From positions 4,515,570 through 4,579,569 of the forward strand of contig NZ_CP042906.1 in assembly GCF_008728855.1 (NCBI RefSeq): a stretch of DNA of 64,000 bases. Direction: 5' to 3'. This DNA comes from Hypericibacter terrae (GTDB lineage: Bacteria; Pseudomonadota; Alphaproteobacteria; Dongiales; Dongiaceae). The position numbers and the translations under genes are program-made. Of this stretch, positions 1 to 9,029 are shown piece after piece. Every line of letters starts with the position of its first letter. The stretch's first letter is position 1. The notes beneath the pieces are model-generated. The model saw nothing but the letters and a program-made list of their open reading frames with translations, was not told the origin of the DNA and made no database searches.

Positions 1-199
1 CCTTGAGCGCCGAAGCCTCGTCGGGCGCGATCTCCGCGCCCGCAGCCTTGTAGGCCTCGTCGGAGATGTTGGCGCCGCCGCCGGCACCGGTCTCGATCAC
101 GACGCTGGCGCCGAGGCCGACATATTTCTTCACGGTGTCGGGCGACACCGCCACGCGCGCCTCGTGAGGGCGCCGTTCCCTGGCTACGCCAATCTTCAT
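1..199 (-). CDS. pntA: NAD(P) transhydrogenase subunit alpha, N-terminal part only
   Basis: The first 66 codons of a gene that runs off the left edge of the window. The start is the ATG whose complement lies at 197-199. The translation begins MKIGVARERRPHEARVAVSP and continues with DTVKKYVGLGASVVIETGAG, which matches the N-terminal NAD-binding domain of Re/Si-specific transhydrogenase alpha chains (related to alanine dehydrogenase). The enzyme couples hydride transfer between NADH and NADP to proton movement at the inner membrane. The transhydrogenase membrane and beta subunits would be expected to the left. The family is clear from the opening residues, but alanine dehydrogenase shares this fold and cannot be fully excluded from 66 residues. 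Confidence 0.8.
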   Translation of the reverse strand, partial: MKIGVARERRPHEARVAVSPDTVKKYVGLGASVVIETGAGGGANISDEAYKAAGAEIAPDEASALK

Positions 200-334
200 G
201 AAACCCCGTCCCGCTCGCTGCCCCGCCGAAATCCGGAGCCCCCTGCATTGGCCGACAACAATGCCCAAGGCGGGCCCGATTCACAAGCGGCCCGGACCGG
301 CGCGGGCGGGAAATTGGCCTGATTCTGGTGCGGG

Positions 335-1708
335 TTACTCGGTCGCCTGAAGGCCGGCCGCCTGGAGCGCCTTGGCCTGCCGCTTGCCCAGTGTCTTCAC
401 GTCGAAATCCTCGATCAAGCCATGGAACAGCCGGTGCCAGTTCACCTCGGCCTTGAGATGGAGGAAGACCGAGCCCAGCCCGACGGCGGCGCGGTCCATC
501 AGCAGGAATTCGCGCGGCGGCTTCACGGGCCCCAGCCGGCGCAGCTCGGCATGGACCTCCTGCGCCACCTCGCGCCCATAGCTGCCGGCCCCGGTCTCCT
601 GGATCAGCCGGCTGCGATCCTCGAGCAGCGGGCCATAGACGAAGGCGGCCCAGCGATTGAGCACGTCGATGATCTCGGGTGTCAGCCCCTCGAAGCCCCA
701 ATTCTCATAGGCCGAGACCGCGAGCTTGCGGTTGCCGGTCTCGAGCGCGCGGTAGAGATCGATGACGCCGGCCACGAATTTCGGCGGAAAGATCCGGATG
801 CAGCCGAAATCGAGCAGATTGACGCTGCCATCGTCGCGGACCGTGTAGTTGCCGAGATGCGGATCGCCATGGATCACGCCGAATCCGTAGAAGGGCGCAT
901 ACCAGGCCTGGAACATGGCGAGCGCCACCTTGTTGCGCAAAGCGATGTCCGGCTTGTCGGCGAGGAAGGTCTTGAGCGGCCGGCCCTCGAGCCAACCCAT
1001 GGTCAACAACCGGTCGGTCGAGAGCGCGGGCACCGGCACCGGCACATGGACTTGCTTCTCGCCGCCCAGCATCGCGCCATAGAGCAGCATATGCTTGGCC
1101 TCGCGGCGGTAATCGAGCTCCTCGCGCAGCCGCGCCGCGATCTCGGCATGGATGTTGGCGGAGTCGATGGAGCGATCGTAACGGCCATAGAGCGCGAGGA
1201 TCAGCTTGAGCTGGCCGATATCGGCTTCGACGGCGCTCGGCATGTCGGGATATTGCAGCTTGCAGGCCAGCAGCCGCCCCTCCTTCGAGACCGCGCGATG
1301 CACCTGGCCCAACGAGGCGGCCGCGGCCGCTTCCGGCTCGAAGCTCTTGAAGCGCGCCTGCCAGTCGGGCCCGAGCTCCGCCGCCATGCGGCGCTTGACG
1401 AAATTCCACCCCATCGAGGGCGCGTTCGACTGCAGCCCGGCAAGCTCGGCCGCATATTCCTCGGGCAGCGCATCGGGAATGGTCGAGAGCAACTGCGCCA
1501 CCTTCATGAGGGGGCCTTTCAGCCCGCCCAACGCGATCTTGAGATCGGAGGCATGGCGCGCGCTGTCGAGCGGCAGGCCCAGGAACCGCTTGCCCGCGAG
1601 CCGTGCCGCGGCCCCTCCGACCGCCGTGCCGACCTGGGCATAGCGGCGCACGCGTCCGGTCAGGCGGTTGCGTTCGGCGCTCTTGGTTTTGGTTTTGCGC
1701 TCGGTCAT
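335..1708 (-). CDS. ABC1/AarF/UbiB-family atypical protein kinase
   Basis: A 457-residue ABC1 (UbiB/COQ8-like) kinase. The N-terminal KxGQ-type region is represented by the segment GLKGPLMKVAQLLS near residue 65. The Ala-rich nucleotide loop appears as AAAAASLGQVHRA, the catalytic-loop motif as HGDPHLGNY near residue 280, and the metal-binding motif as LLDFGCIR shortly after. Members of this family are ATPases/kinases that support ubiquinone synthesis or lipid handling at membranes. No C-terminal transmembrane hairpin like that of UbiB is obvious, so this is more likely one of the general ABC1 proteins than UbiB itself. It stands alone, transcribed toward pntA with 135 bp between them. The 51 bp to the next gene on the other strand hold its promoter region. 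Confidence in the family is high, but the exact substrate is unknown. Confidence 0.88.
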   Translation of the reverse strand: MTERKTKTKSAERNRLTGRVRRYAQVGTAVGGAAARLAGKRFLGLPLDSARHASDLKIALGGLKGPLMKVAQLLSTIPDALPEEYAAELAGLQSNAPSMGWNFVKRRMAAELGPDWQARFKSFEPEAAAAASLGQVHRAVSKEGRLLACKLQYPDMPSAVEADIGQLKLILALYGRYDRSIDSANIHAEIAARLREELDYRREAKHMLLYGAMLGGEKQVHVPVPVPALSTDRLLTMGWLEGRPLKTFLADKPDIALRNKVALAMFQAWYAPFYGFGVIHGDPHLGNYTVRDDGSVNLLDFGCIRIFPPKFVAGVIDLYRALETGNRKLAVSAYENWGFEGLTPEIIDVLNRWAAFVYGPLLEDRSRLIQETGAGSYGREVAQEVHAELRRLGPVKPPREFLLMDRAAVGLGSVFLHLKAEVNWHRLFHGLIEDFDVKTLGKRQAKALQAAGLQATE

Positions 1709-1759
1709 GGTTCTTTAGTAAACTTCCCGCAAAAATTGAACGCCTGACGGAATTTTCTC

Positions 1760-2578
1760 ATGGCGGAAGAGGGCCTAGCGTATACATCCACTTTCAAACA
1801 GGCGCCCCAAATGTCGCTGAGCGCAAGCGTCCCTCCATCACCTCGATTCAACAAGACTGACATTGTCTGGATACTGGGTACTGTTGCCGCTGCCGTTCTC
1901 ATTGGACTTGCAGCACGGTTTTCGACTGTTGCCGCGCTCGTGATGACCGGGGCGCCTTGGGCGAGCCCAGATGCCAATCCTGTGAATCTCTATCTTCTGT
2001 CGAATTTAGCATTCGCTCTTGCCTTTTCGTTGATCTCGATACTTGGAGCGTTGTGTCTCATTCGTCGTCGGAGTCTTTCACGGCATGATATTGGGCTTCG
2101 AGCTTCACAGCCAATTTGGTATGCCGTCGGCGGTGTCGCGTTTCTTGTTCTCTCTGTGACGAACAGTGCCGCTGGTTACTGGTTAAACGAGCATGTGCCT
2201 ACCGCGAGGCGATTTCTTGGTTTACTTGCGTTACCCTATTCCTGCTCGCTGATTTGGGCTGCTGTTTTCGGACTCTGCGTTCAACCTATCTGGATATTCG
2301 TTCATGAGCTCGTTTGGCGCGGCCTCGCTTATCGATGGCTTCGCGAAAGATCGACGGCGGTCGTCGCGATCATTGTAAGCGCAAGCCTGTCCGCTTGGCC
2401 CAGCCTCTTGTACATCGGGCAGAATAGCGCGGTCGCTGCCTACCTCGCGAGCTTCTACTTCTTGATGGGTGCCATCTCCGGAATTCTCCTTCAAATGAGC
2501 AAGTCACTCTGGCCGGTAATCTCCGCTGCGATTGTCGCTGGGCTAGCGCTTGCAACCTTGCACCGACTTGCGCTGTAG
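1760..2578 (+). CDS. Degenerate CPBP-family membrane protein, probably catalytically inactive
   Basis: A 272-residue multi-spanning membrane protein with six to eight hydrophobic segments. It aligns with the intact CPBP protease encoded just downstream: HELVWRGLAYRWLRER here against EEILFRGLLYRWFRER there. CPBP (Abi/Rce1-like) intramembrane proteases need a glutamate pair in motif 1 and histidines in motifs 2 and 3. Here the first glutamate is histidine, motif 2 reads SAWPSLLYIG with no histidine, and motif 3 has none either. The reading frame is intact, so this looks like a retained pseudo-enzyme rather than a decayed gene. Its base composition is visibly lower in G+C than its neighbours, which suggests a separate origin. 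The start could instead be the ATG at 1811; neither has a strong ribosome binding site. Confidence 0.7.
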   Translation: MAEEGLAYTSTFKQAPQMSLSASVPPSPRFNKTDIVWILGTVAAAVLIGLAARFSTVAALVMTGAPWASPDANPVNLYLLSNLAFALAFSLISILGALCLIRRRSLSRHDIGLRASQPIWYAVGGVAFLVLSVTNSAAGYWLNEHVPTARRFLGLLALPYSCSLIWAAVFGLCVQPIWIFVHELVWRGLAYRWLRERSTAVVAIIVSASLSAWPSLLYIGQNSAVAAYLASFYFLMGAISGILLQMSKSLWPVISAAIVAGLALATLHRLAL

Positions 2579-2730
2579 CTTCAAAGAACCACTCGTTCCT
2601 CGATCGAAGAATGACTGATTTGGGGTGGCGAGCGATGCGCTTTCAGCGGGATGAGTGCCTGTGGGTTACGCCTTGTCGCCCACTCCCGCCCGTGACAGCT
2701 TGCTCGGCATGACTTCAACCCGAGATCTCC

Positions 2731-3528
2731 ATGACTAGTTGCCCTCCTAGTTCCCTTGTGACCGAGCCTCCTCGTCCCTTCAAGCCACCGGGGTTACGCC
2801 GCTATGACATCCTCTGGATCGCCGGCATCTTCATCCTGAGCCAGCTTGCGACCGGCGTGGTCGTGATCCTGGTGATGAAGGGCAACGGCCTGCTCTCGAC
2901 CTTCCGGGACGCGCTGGCGCTTCCGGAAATGGAGGCCACCCAGCTCGCCCTGGTCGCGGCCGTCGTCGCGGCCGGCGTCATTCTCGCCGCGGCCGGCTAT
3001 GGGCTGGCGCGGGGGCGCGGGCTCGAGGCGGGCCGCTTCGGCCTGGGCCGCGTGCGCTGGCCCTGGCTGCTGGCGGCCGTGATCCTGTTCGCGGCCTTCA
3101 ACTGGGCCGACGGCATCGTCTCCAACTGGCTCGATCCCACCGGCCAGTTGCAGCAGGACATGGCCGAGGGCTTCTTCCCGATGCACCAGTCGCTGGCCTG
3201 GGCGATCGCGGTCGCGCTCGCCGTCGGGCCGATCACGGCACTCGGCGAGGAGATCCTGTTCCGCGGGCTGCTCTATCGCTGGTTCCGCGAGCGCCTCGGC
3301 ATCGTGCTCGCGGCCCTCCTCAGCGCCGCGATCTTCGCCGCGGTCCATTTCTATTTCATCGAGGTGCCGGGCCTCTCGGGCCAGGTGATGACCGTCGAGA
3401 TCCTGGTCTTCGGCCTGATCGCGGCCGGCCTCTATCAGGGCAGCGGCTCGCTCTGGCCGCCGATCCTGTTCCACGCCCTCAGCAACGGAACGGTCGTGTT
3501 CCTGGCCTACGCGCCGCCGACGGGTTGA
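2731..3528 (+). CDS. CPBP family intramembrane glutamic endopeptidase
   Basis: A 265-residue integral membrane protease of the CPBP (CAAX protease and bacteriocin-processing, formerly Abi) family. All three signature motifs are present: the glutamate pair in GEEILFRGLLYRW near residue 171, the second-motif histidine in FAAVHFYF, and the third-motif HALSNG near the C terminus. Relatives cleave prenylated or small membrane-associated peptides, or are linked to bacteriocin immunity. The bacterial substrate is usually unknown, and nothing here identifies it. Its stop lies 9 bp from the convergent oligopeptidase gene. The degenerate homologue directly upstream may have arisen by duplication or transfer. 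Confidence 0.88.
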   Translation: MTSCPPSSLVTEPPRPFKPPGLRRYDILWIAGIFILSQLATGVVVILVMKGNGLLSTFRDALALPEMEATQLALVAAVVAAGVILAAAGYGLARGRGLEAGRFGLGRVRWPWLLAAVILFAAFNWADGIVSNWLDPTGQLQQDMAEGFFPMHQSLAWAIAVALAVGPITALGEEILFRGLLYRWFRERLGIVLAALLSAAIFAAVHFYFIEVPGLSGQVMTVEILVFGLIAAGLYQGSGSLWPPILFHALSNGTVVFLAYAPPTG

Positions 3529-3537
3529 GCCGCCGGC

Positions 3538-5331
3538 TCACGCCTTCTCCAGCTCGTCGATGAAGCCGGCGATGACGCCGAGGCCCTTGCTCCAGAAGGC
3601 AGGGTCGGCTGCGTCGAGCCCGAAGGGCGCCAGCAGCTCGCGATGGCGCTTGGTGCCGCCGGCCGCCAGCAGCTCCAGATATTTCTTCGGGAACCCCTCG
3701 GGCCGCTCGCGATAGACCGCATAGAGCGAGTTCACCAGGCAGTCGCCGAAGGCGTAGGCATAGACATAGAACGGCGAATGGATGAAATGCGGGATATAGG
3801 CCCAATAGACGCTGTAGTCTGAATCGGGCCCGAGCTTGATCCCCGGCCCCAGCGCCTCGATCTGGGTGTCGAGCCAGATCCTGCCGATCTCGTCGGCCGT
3901 GAGCTCGCCCTGGCGGCGCGTGTCATGCAGCCGGCGCTCATATTCATGCATCGCGATCTGGCGCACGACGGTGTTGAGCATGTCCTCGACCTTGGAGGCG
4001 AGGAGGATGCGCCGGCGCTCCGGATCGGTCTCGCGCGTCAGCAGCGACTGGAAGGTCAGCATCTCGCCGAACACCGAGGCGGTCTCGGCGAGGGTCAAGG
4101 GCGTGTCGGACAGCAGCAGCCCTTGCGGTCCCGCCAGCACCTGATGCACGCCATGGCCCAGCTCATGGGCGAGCGTCATCACATCGCGGGTGCGGCCGCG
4201 ATAGCTCATCAGCAGATAGGGATGGGCTGAGGGCACCGTCGGATGGGCGAAGGCGCCCGGCGACTTGCCGGGCCGCGGGCTGGCATCGATCCAGGGCCGG
4301 TCGAAGAAGCGCCGGCCGAGCGCGCCCAGCTCGGGCGAAAAGGCGCTGTAGGCGTCGAGCACCAGCTTCTCGGCATCGCCCCAGCTGACGCTGCGGTCCT
4401 TGTCCTGCGGCAGCGGCGCGTTGCGGTCCCAGTAATCGAGGGCCTCCACCCCGAACCATTTCGCCTTCAGCTTGTAATAGCGATGCGACAGCCTCGGATA
4501 GGCGTCCTTGACCGCCTTCACCAGCGCATCGACCACCTCGTCCTCGACCTGGTTGGCGAGATTGCGCGAGGAGACGGGACGCGGAAATTTCCGCCAGCGG
4601 TCCTCGATCTCCTTGTCCTTGGCGAGCGTGTTGGTGACGAGCGAGAAGGCCTTGAGCCGCGAGCGGAAGCCGGCCGCGAGCCCGTCGGCCGCCGCCTTGC
4701 GCTTCTTGCCGTCGCGATCGACCAGCAGCGTGAGCGCGGCTTCGGAGGTGAGTTCCTTGCCGTCCACATTGAAGCGCATCTCGGCGACGGTCTCGTCGAA
4801 GAGCCGGTTCCAGGCCGAGGCGCCGGTGATGCGCTTCTCATGCAGCAGCTTCTCGACCTCGTCCGACAGCTGATGCGGGCGGAAGGAGCGCACCGTCTCG
4901 AGCCAGGGCCGGTAGCGGGCCAGCGCCGGCGCCTTGAGCTGCCCGGCGAAGACCGCATCGTCGATCTTGTTGAGCTCGAGGGTGACGAACAGCAGGTCGG
5001 ACGAGATGTCGGTCGTGCGCTCGTCGATCGTCTGATGGAAGCGCGCGATCTCGGGATCGCTCATATTGCCCGCATAGCTAAGCTGCGCGTAGCTGGCGAG
5101 CCGCCCGAGCCGCTCCTGGATCGCCTCATATTCGACGATGAGGGCGCCCAGCGCCGCGCCTTCGTGGCCCGCGATCCTCCCCTCGAAACGCCGGCGCAGA
5201 TCCTTGGCCTGTTTGGCGGCCTCCTCGAGGTCGCGCGTCAGCGCCGGCGCATCGGACGAGGGATAGAGATCCGTCAGGTCCCAGACGGGGAGCTCCGACT
5301 TCTCGCCGATCTTCGCGCTGTCATCCGCCAT
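3538..5331 (-). CDS. pepF: M3 family oligoendopeptidase F
   Basis: A 597-residue cytoplasmic zinc metallopeptidase of the M3B (oligoendopeptidase F) subfamily, which degrades short peptides. The zinc motif HELGHGVHQ places H389, E390 and H393 at the active site. The third ligand glutamate lies in the following segment ETASVFGEM. Length agrees with the family (about 600 residues). The reading frame stays open upstream to 5475, but the ATG at 5331 is preferred. A GGAGAG ribosome binding site lies 5 to 10 bases before it, and the upstream residues (Pro/Arg-rich) do not look like protein. It is divergent from the acyl-CoA synthetase gene, with the shared 5332-5516 interval as promoter region. Confidence 0.9.
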   Translation of the reverse strand: MADDSAKIGEKSELPVWDLTDLYPSSDAPALTRDLEEAAKQAKDLRRRFEGRIAGHEGAALGALIVEYEAIQERLGRLASYAQLSYAGNMSDPEIARFHQTIDERTTDISSDLLFVTLELNKIDDAVFAGQLKAPALARYRPWLETVRSFRPHQLSDEVEKLLHEKRITGASAWNRLFDETVAEMRFNVDGKELTSEAALTLLVDRDGKKRKAAADGLAAGFRSRLKAFSLVTNTLAKDKEIEDRWRKFPRPVSSRNLANQVEDEVVDALVKAVKDAYPRLSHRYYKLKAKWFGVEALDYWDRNAPLPQDKDRSVSWGDAEKLVLDAYSAFSPELGALGRRFFDRPWIDASPRPGKSPGAFAHPTVPSAHPYLLMSYRGRTRDVMTLAHELGHGVHQVLAGPQGLLLSDTPLTLAETASVFGEMLTFQSLLTRETDPERRRILLASKVEDMLNTVVRQIAMHEYERRLHDTRRQGELTADEIGRIWLDTQIEALGPGIKLGPDSDYSVYWAYIPHFIHSPFYVYAYAFGDCLVNSLYAVYRERPEGFPKKYLELLAAGGTKRHRELLAPFGLDAADPAFWSKGLGVIAGFIDELEKA

Positions 5332-5516
5332 CACAAGCTCTCCGCTGCCGCTCGTCCGTTCAATCCCGTGCGAATTCCGCGCCTCCGCCCACCGACCGTC
5401 CGGGGCCGGCTTGGCGCGGGCTTCGCCCCGTGGGATATAAGGCGTCGACCGGTTCCCGCCAAGCACCGCGTCCAAAGGCTTACGCGGCTTTCAGGTACCC
5501 CATCAGGGAGGGGGAT

Positions 5517-7337
5517 TTGACGGAATCACGGCTGGTGACCGCGCCCGGCGACTATGATCGCTGGAACAGCCTGCCGCAGATGTTCTTCGAACAGGCGCGG
5601 CGCACGCCCGATGTCCCCTTCCTGTGGCAGAAGGTGGGGGGCGCGTGGGTTCCCACCCGCTACGGCCAGGCGGCCAGCCAGGTCCGCCGTCTCGCCCGCG
5701 GGCTGGCGGCCTTCGGGCTCAAGCCCGGCGAGCGGGTCGTGCTGCTCTCGGAAAGCCGGCCCGAATGGGCCATCGCCGATCTCGCCATCATGACGGCGCG
5801 CGGCATCACCGTTCCGGCCTATGTCACCAACACCATCACCGACCATCACCATGTGCTGACCCACAGCGGTGCGGCGGCCGTGATCGTCTCGACCAAGGCG
5901 CTGTCGACCCGCCTGCTGCCGGCGGCGATCATGGCGCCCGAGCTGCGCTGGATCGTGGCGATCGAGGATCTGGGCCTGGCGCAGCGCCCGGCCAAGCCGG
6001 TCTTCGCCTGGAGCCAGGTCCTGACCACGGGCGATGCCGCGCCGGACCAGGTCGATGAGCGCCTGGCCGCCACGAAGCGCACAGACACAGCCTGTTTCAT
6101 CTATACCTCCGGCACCGGCGGCACGCCCAAGGGCGTGATGCTGAGCCATGGCGCCATCATCGCCAATTGCCGCGGCGCCTTCGGCGTGCTGTCGGAGCTC
6201 AATCTCAGCCACGAGCTGTTCCTCTCCTTCCTGCCGCTGTCGCACGCCTATGAGCATACGGCGGGACTCTATTTCCCGATCTCGATCGGCGCCGAGATCT
6301 ATTACGCCGAGAGCATCGACAAGCTGACGGAGAACATCGGCGAGATCCGGCCCACCATCATGACCGCCGTGCCGCGGCTCTATGAGGCGATGCATCGGCG
6401 CATCCAGCGCGGACTGGTCCATGCAGCCCCCTCCAAGCGCCGCTGGTTCGATCGCGCGCTGGCCCTGGGCCGGCGCAAGGCGCTCAACCTGGCGCCGCTC
6501 TCGCCGGTCGAGCGGCTCCTGGATCTCGCCTGCGATATCCTGGTGCGGCGCAAGGTCCGGGCGCGGTTCGGCGGCCGCCTCAAGGCCTTCGTCTCCGGCG
6601 GGGCCGCGCTCAATCCCGATATCGGCGCCTTCTTCCTGGCGCTGGGCCTGCGCATCCTCCAGGGCTACGGCCAGACCGAGGCGGCGCCGGTGATCTCGGT
6701 CAACCGGCTGGGCCGGGTGCGGATCGACACGGTGGGACCGGCGATCGACGGCGTCGAAATCAGGCTCGCCGAGGATGGCGAGATCCTGGTGCGCGGCGAA
6801 GTGGTGATGCAGGGCTATTGGCGCGACGAGGAAGCGACCGCCAAGGCCATCCATGAGGGCTGGCTCTATACCGGCGACATCGGCACGCTCGACAAGGACG
6901 GCTATCTCAGGATCACCGACCGCAAGAAGGACCTGATCAAGCTTTCGGGCGGCGACAACATCTCGCCCGCCCGGGTCGAAGGCTTCCTGGTGGCGCAGCC
7001 CGAGATCGGCCAGGCGATGGTGTGGGGCGAGCACCGGCCGCATCTGGTGGCGTTGCTGGTGCCGGAAACCGAGTTCCTCGCCCAATGGTCGGAACGCCAT
7101 CGGAAACCGGGCGAGCTGGCCCAGTTGCATGAGGATCCGGAGGTCGCCAGGAGCCTGGGCGAGGCGGTCGCGCGCGTGAATGCCAGCCTCTCGGCGGTCG
7201 AGCGCATCCGCCGCTACACCGTGGCGCCCGAGGGCTTCACCATCGAGAACGGCATGCTGACGCCCTCGCTCAAGATCAAGCGCCACAAGATCCGCGAGCG
7301 ATTTGGGCCGCTGATCGACGCGCTCTATGAGCGGTGA
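5517..7337 (+). CDS. Long-chain acyl-CoA synthetase (AMP-binding enzyme)
   Basis: An adenylate-forming ligase of about 606 residues that activates fatty acids to acyl-CoA through an acyl-AMP. The ATP-binding loop YTSGTGGTPKGV is present, as are the GYGQTEAAPV motif, the hinge region TGDIGTLDKDGYLRITDRKKD and the catalytic-lysine region near the C terminus (SLKIKRHK). The layout resembles FadD15-type long-chain synthetases. The frame is open from an ATG-like codon at 5430, but a TTG at 5517 directly follows a very strong purine-rich site (GGGAGGGGGA at 5506-5515), and homology starts soon after it, so 5517 is chosen. Palindromic repeats follow the stop codon and could act in transcription termination. 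Confidence 0.85.
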   Translation: MTESRLVTAPGDYDRWNSLPQMFFEQARRTPDVPFLWQKVGGAWVPTRYGQAASQVRRLARGLAAFGLKPGERVVLLSESRPEWAIADLAIMTARGITVPAYVTNTITDHHHVLTHSGAAAVIVSTKALSTRLLPAAIMAPELRWIVAIEDLGLAQRPAKPVFAWSQVLTTGDAAPDQVDERLAATKRTDTACFIYTSGTGGTPKGVMLSHGAIIANCRGAFGVLSELNLSHELFLSFLPLSHAYEHTAGLYFPISIGAEIYYAESIDKLTENIGEIRPTIMTAVPRLYEAMHRRIQRGLVHAAPSKRRWFDRALALGRRKALNLAPLSPVERLLDLACDILVRRKVRARFGGRLKAFVSGGAALNPDIGAFFLALGLRILQGYGQTEAAPVISVNRLGRVRIDTVGPAIDGVEIRLAEDGEILVRGEVVMQGYWRDEEATAKAIHEGWLYTGDIGTLDKDGYLRITDRKKDLIKLSGGDNISPARVEGFLVAQPEIGQAMVWGEHRPHLVALLVPETEFLAQWSERHRKPGELAQLHEDPEVARSLGEAVARVNASLSAVERIRRYTVAPEGFTIENGMLTPSLKIKRHKIRERFGPLIDALYER

Positions 7338-7358
7338 GGGAGTGTGAGGCGAGTGAAT

Positions 7359-7484
7359 CCCCTCCCCCAGCTTTTGGGGGAGGGTTGGGGAGGGGGCTGC
7401 TCGGTATCGGCCCCTTGGCATCCCGACGCAATCCTGGACCGAGTCATCCCCCTCCCTGCCCTCCCCCAAAAGTTGGGGGAGGGG
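7359..7484. repeat. 126-bp repeat with palindromic ends, copy 1
   Basis: An intergenic element whose two ends are each self-complementary C/G-rich palindromes: 7359-7384, containing CCCCCAGCTTTTGGGGG, and 7459-7484, containing CCCCCAAAAGTTGGGGG. The roughly 75-bp core lies between them. The whole unit recurs in reverse orientation at 26645-26770 with about 120 of 126 bases identical by eye. It follows the acyl-CoA synthetase stop by 21 bp and could fold into two hairpins or one long one in RNA. A decayed fragment of the same element (GGGGGAGGG then GGCTGCTCG) lies at about 7684-7714. The rest of 7485-7720 holds no gene that I can support. Confidence 0.75.
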
Positions 7485-7720
7485 ATAGTCCGAAGAAGTT
7501 CGGGTTTGTCTTTCTAATCCCCTCCCCGCTTCCGGCAGGACTGTCCGGGGAACGGACTCAAGGGATTCAAACGACTCATTTTTATTGTTCTAAGTCTCGC
7601 ACGCCCACGGATCACGTCTAATCCATATGCGCCAACACTTTGATACGATTCATGAAAACTTTCCCCGGACACTCCTGCGCTTCCGGGGGAGGGTCAGGGA
7701 GGGGGCTGCTCGATCTCCGG

Positions 7721-8254
7721 TCAGCCGCCGATGAGCGTGCAGGTCACCTTGCCCGCCGTCAGCGTGCCCTTGTCTTCGGTATAGGTGTTGGAACCCTCGG
7801 CGTCGGTGATGACGAGCTGCTTGCCGTCGTCGGTGAAGGTGCCGATCTTCTGCGTGCCCGCCGCGGTCTGGTCCTTGGGATCGACCATATAGGCCTCGTC
7901 GCCGCTCAGGCGCAGATTGCCGATCGCGCCGCTGTCGTCCTTGCAGGCATATTCGCGATCCTTGATCAGGGGCGGACCGCCGGGAACGGTCAGGGTACCG
8001 TCGTCCGCGATCGTCAAGGTCTGGTCGCCTTGCGGCATCTTCAGCGTGATCGTCTTCCCGCTGACGACATAGTCGAAATCGCCGCCACCCCCGACGGTGT
8101 CGACCGTCACCTTGCCGTTCGAATGGAAGTTCAGCGACATCAGCCCGTTCTTGTCGGAGTAGGAGCCCCCGAAATCGGGCTTCGAATCGCAAGCCGCCAG
8201 CAGCAACGCCGCCACCATCGCAGCCAGAGCCGCTCTACGCATCGCCATGTGCAT
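7721..8254 (-). CDS. Putative lipoprotein
   Basis: A 177-residue protein with a lipoprotein signal peptide: the arginines of MRRAALAAMVAALLLAAC are followed by a hydrophobic stretch and a lipobox LLAAC with Cys near residue 22. After lipidation it would be anchored in the outer or inner membrane facing the periplasm. The mature part is rich in Gly, Asp and Thr, with repeated short beta-strand-like stretches (GKTITLKMP, DGTLTVPG, DGKQLVITD). It contains two cysteines that could pair. I do not recognise a family with certainty. Three ATGs lie close together (8254, 8248, 8242) behind an AAAGGA site, so the exact start is open within four codons. It is divergent from the DUF411 gene. Confidence 0.7.
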   Translation of the reverse strand: MHMAMRRAALAAMVAALLLAACDSKPDFGGSYSDKNGLMSLNFHSNGKVTVDTVGGGGDFDYVVSGKTITLKMPQGDQTLTIADDGTLTVPGGPPLIKDREYACKDDSGAIGNLRLSGDEAYMVDPKDQTAAGTQKIGTFTDDGKQLVITDAEGSNTYTEDKGTLTAGKVTCTLIGG

Positions 8255-8560
8255 TCATTCCTTTGTCATTTTCGTCGGCGCCCACCCAGCGGCGACGCTT
8301 CAAGCCGATGCGAGGCTCACAAAGCTCCCGCCCACCCCGGTCTCGGGGCAGTGCCAGCATCGGATTGAAGGGGGAAAGACTTTCGGCGGGACTTGCGCCG
8401 CAGGCACACTCACTTCCAGCATCGCGTGACGCTGTCGACAGTTTCTACCCGCGCTCGCGAGCTGCGGCCACAAGCCACTGCAGTATGATCGGGATTGAGT
8501 TACGATCGCAATCGCAATTGGGACATGTGACCGCTCCACCGACGATGATGGGTCCGATCG
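8255..8560. other. Intergenic region between divergent lipoprotein and DUF411 genes
   Basis: 306 bp without a supportable gene. Short frames exist on both strands, but none has a good start or recognisable product. The position between divergent genes means that both promoters should lie here. The stretch 8487-8526 is richer in A+T than its surroundings and sits just upstream of the DUF411 gene. I could not identify convincing -35/-10 pairs or an operator. Confidence 0.4.
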
Positions 8561-9019
8561 ATGCGACGCCGTGAGATGCTGAAGCTATCGGTGGCGATAT
8601 TGGCAGCCGGATTGTCCTACGACAGTGCTTCCGTGCGCGCGGACGATGCGCTCGTCCTTCATAAGGATCCGGCCTGCGGCTGCTGCACCGGTCACGCCGA
8701 CTATCTGAGAGCCCACGGCTTCGCGGTGACCGTCGTCGAGACGCCCGACCTCGACTCGCTCCGGCGCCAGCATGGCGTGCCGGAAGCGCTCGCCGGCTGT
8801 CACACCATTCTCGCGGACGGCTATGTGATCGAGGGGCATGTGCCGGTCGAACCGATCCGGCGCCTGCTGTCGGAACGTCCCGACATCGTCGGCATCGCGC
8901 TGGCCGGCATGCCGATGGGCTCGCCCGGCATGGGCGGCGAGAAGACGGCGCCCTTCGTCATCTATCGGATCGAACGCGAAGCCGGGGCCGACGCGCCCAA
9001 GGTCTTCGCCATCGAATGA
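8561..9019 (+). CDS. DUF411 domain protein, exported
   Basis: A 152-residue DUF411 protein. An N-terminal signal-like stretch (RREMLKLSVAILAAGLSYDS) precedes the domain. The hallmark DPACGCCTGHADYLRAHGF contains a CGCC cysteine cluster typical of this family. The C-terminal part has the usual GHVPVEPIRRLL and a Met/Gly-rich MPMGSPGMGG segment that could bind a soft metal. DUF411 proteins are frequently encoded with copper-resistance genes and are thought to handle copper or other metals in the periplasm. No copper pump or multicopper oxidase is next to it here, so the metal role is inferred from the family only. An alternative ATG lies five codons downstream. Confidence 0.85.
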   Translation: MRRREMLKLSVAILAAGLSYDSASVRADDALVLHKDPACGCCTGHADYLRAHGFAVTVVETPDLDSLRRQHGVPEALAGCHTILADGYVIEGHVPVEPIRRLLSERPDIVGIALAGMPMGSPGMGGEKTAPFVIYRIEREAGADAPKVFAIE

Positions 9020-9029
9020 GGGCCGGCGC

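Noticed and set aside
1760-2578. Calling the degenerate CPBP gene a pseudogene
   Set aside because: The frame is intact over the whole length, with membrane segments preserved. Only catalytic residues are missing, so it was kept as a coding gene with a note.
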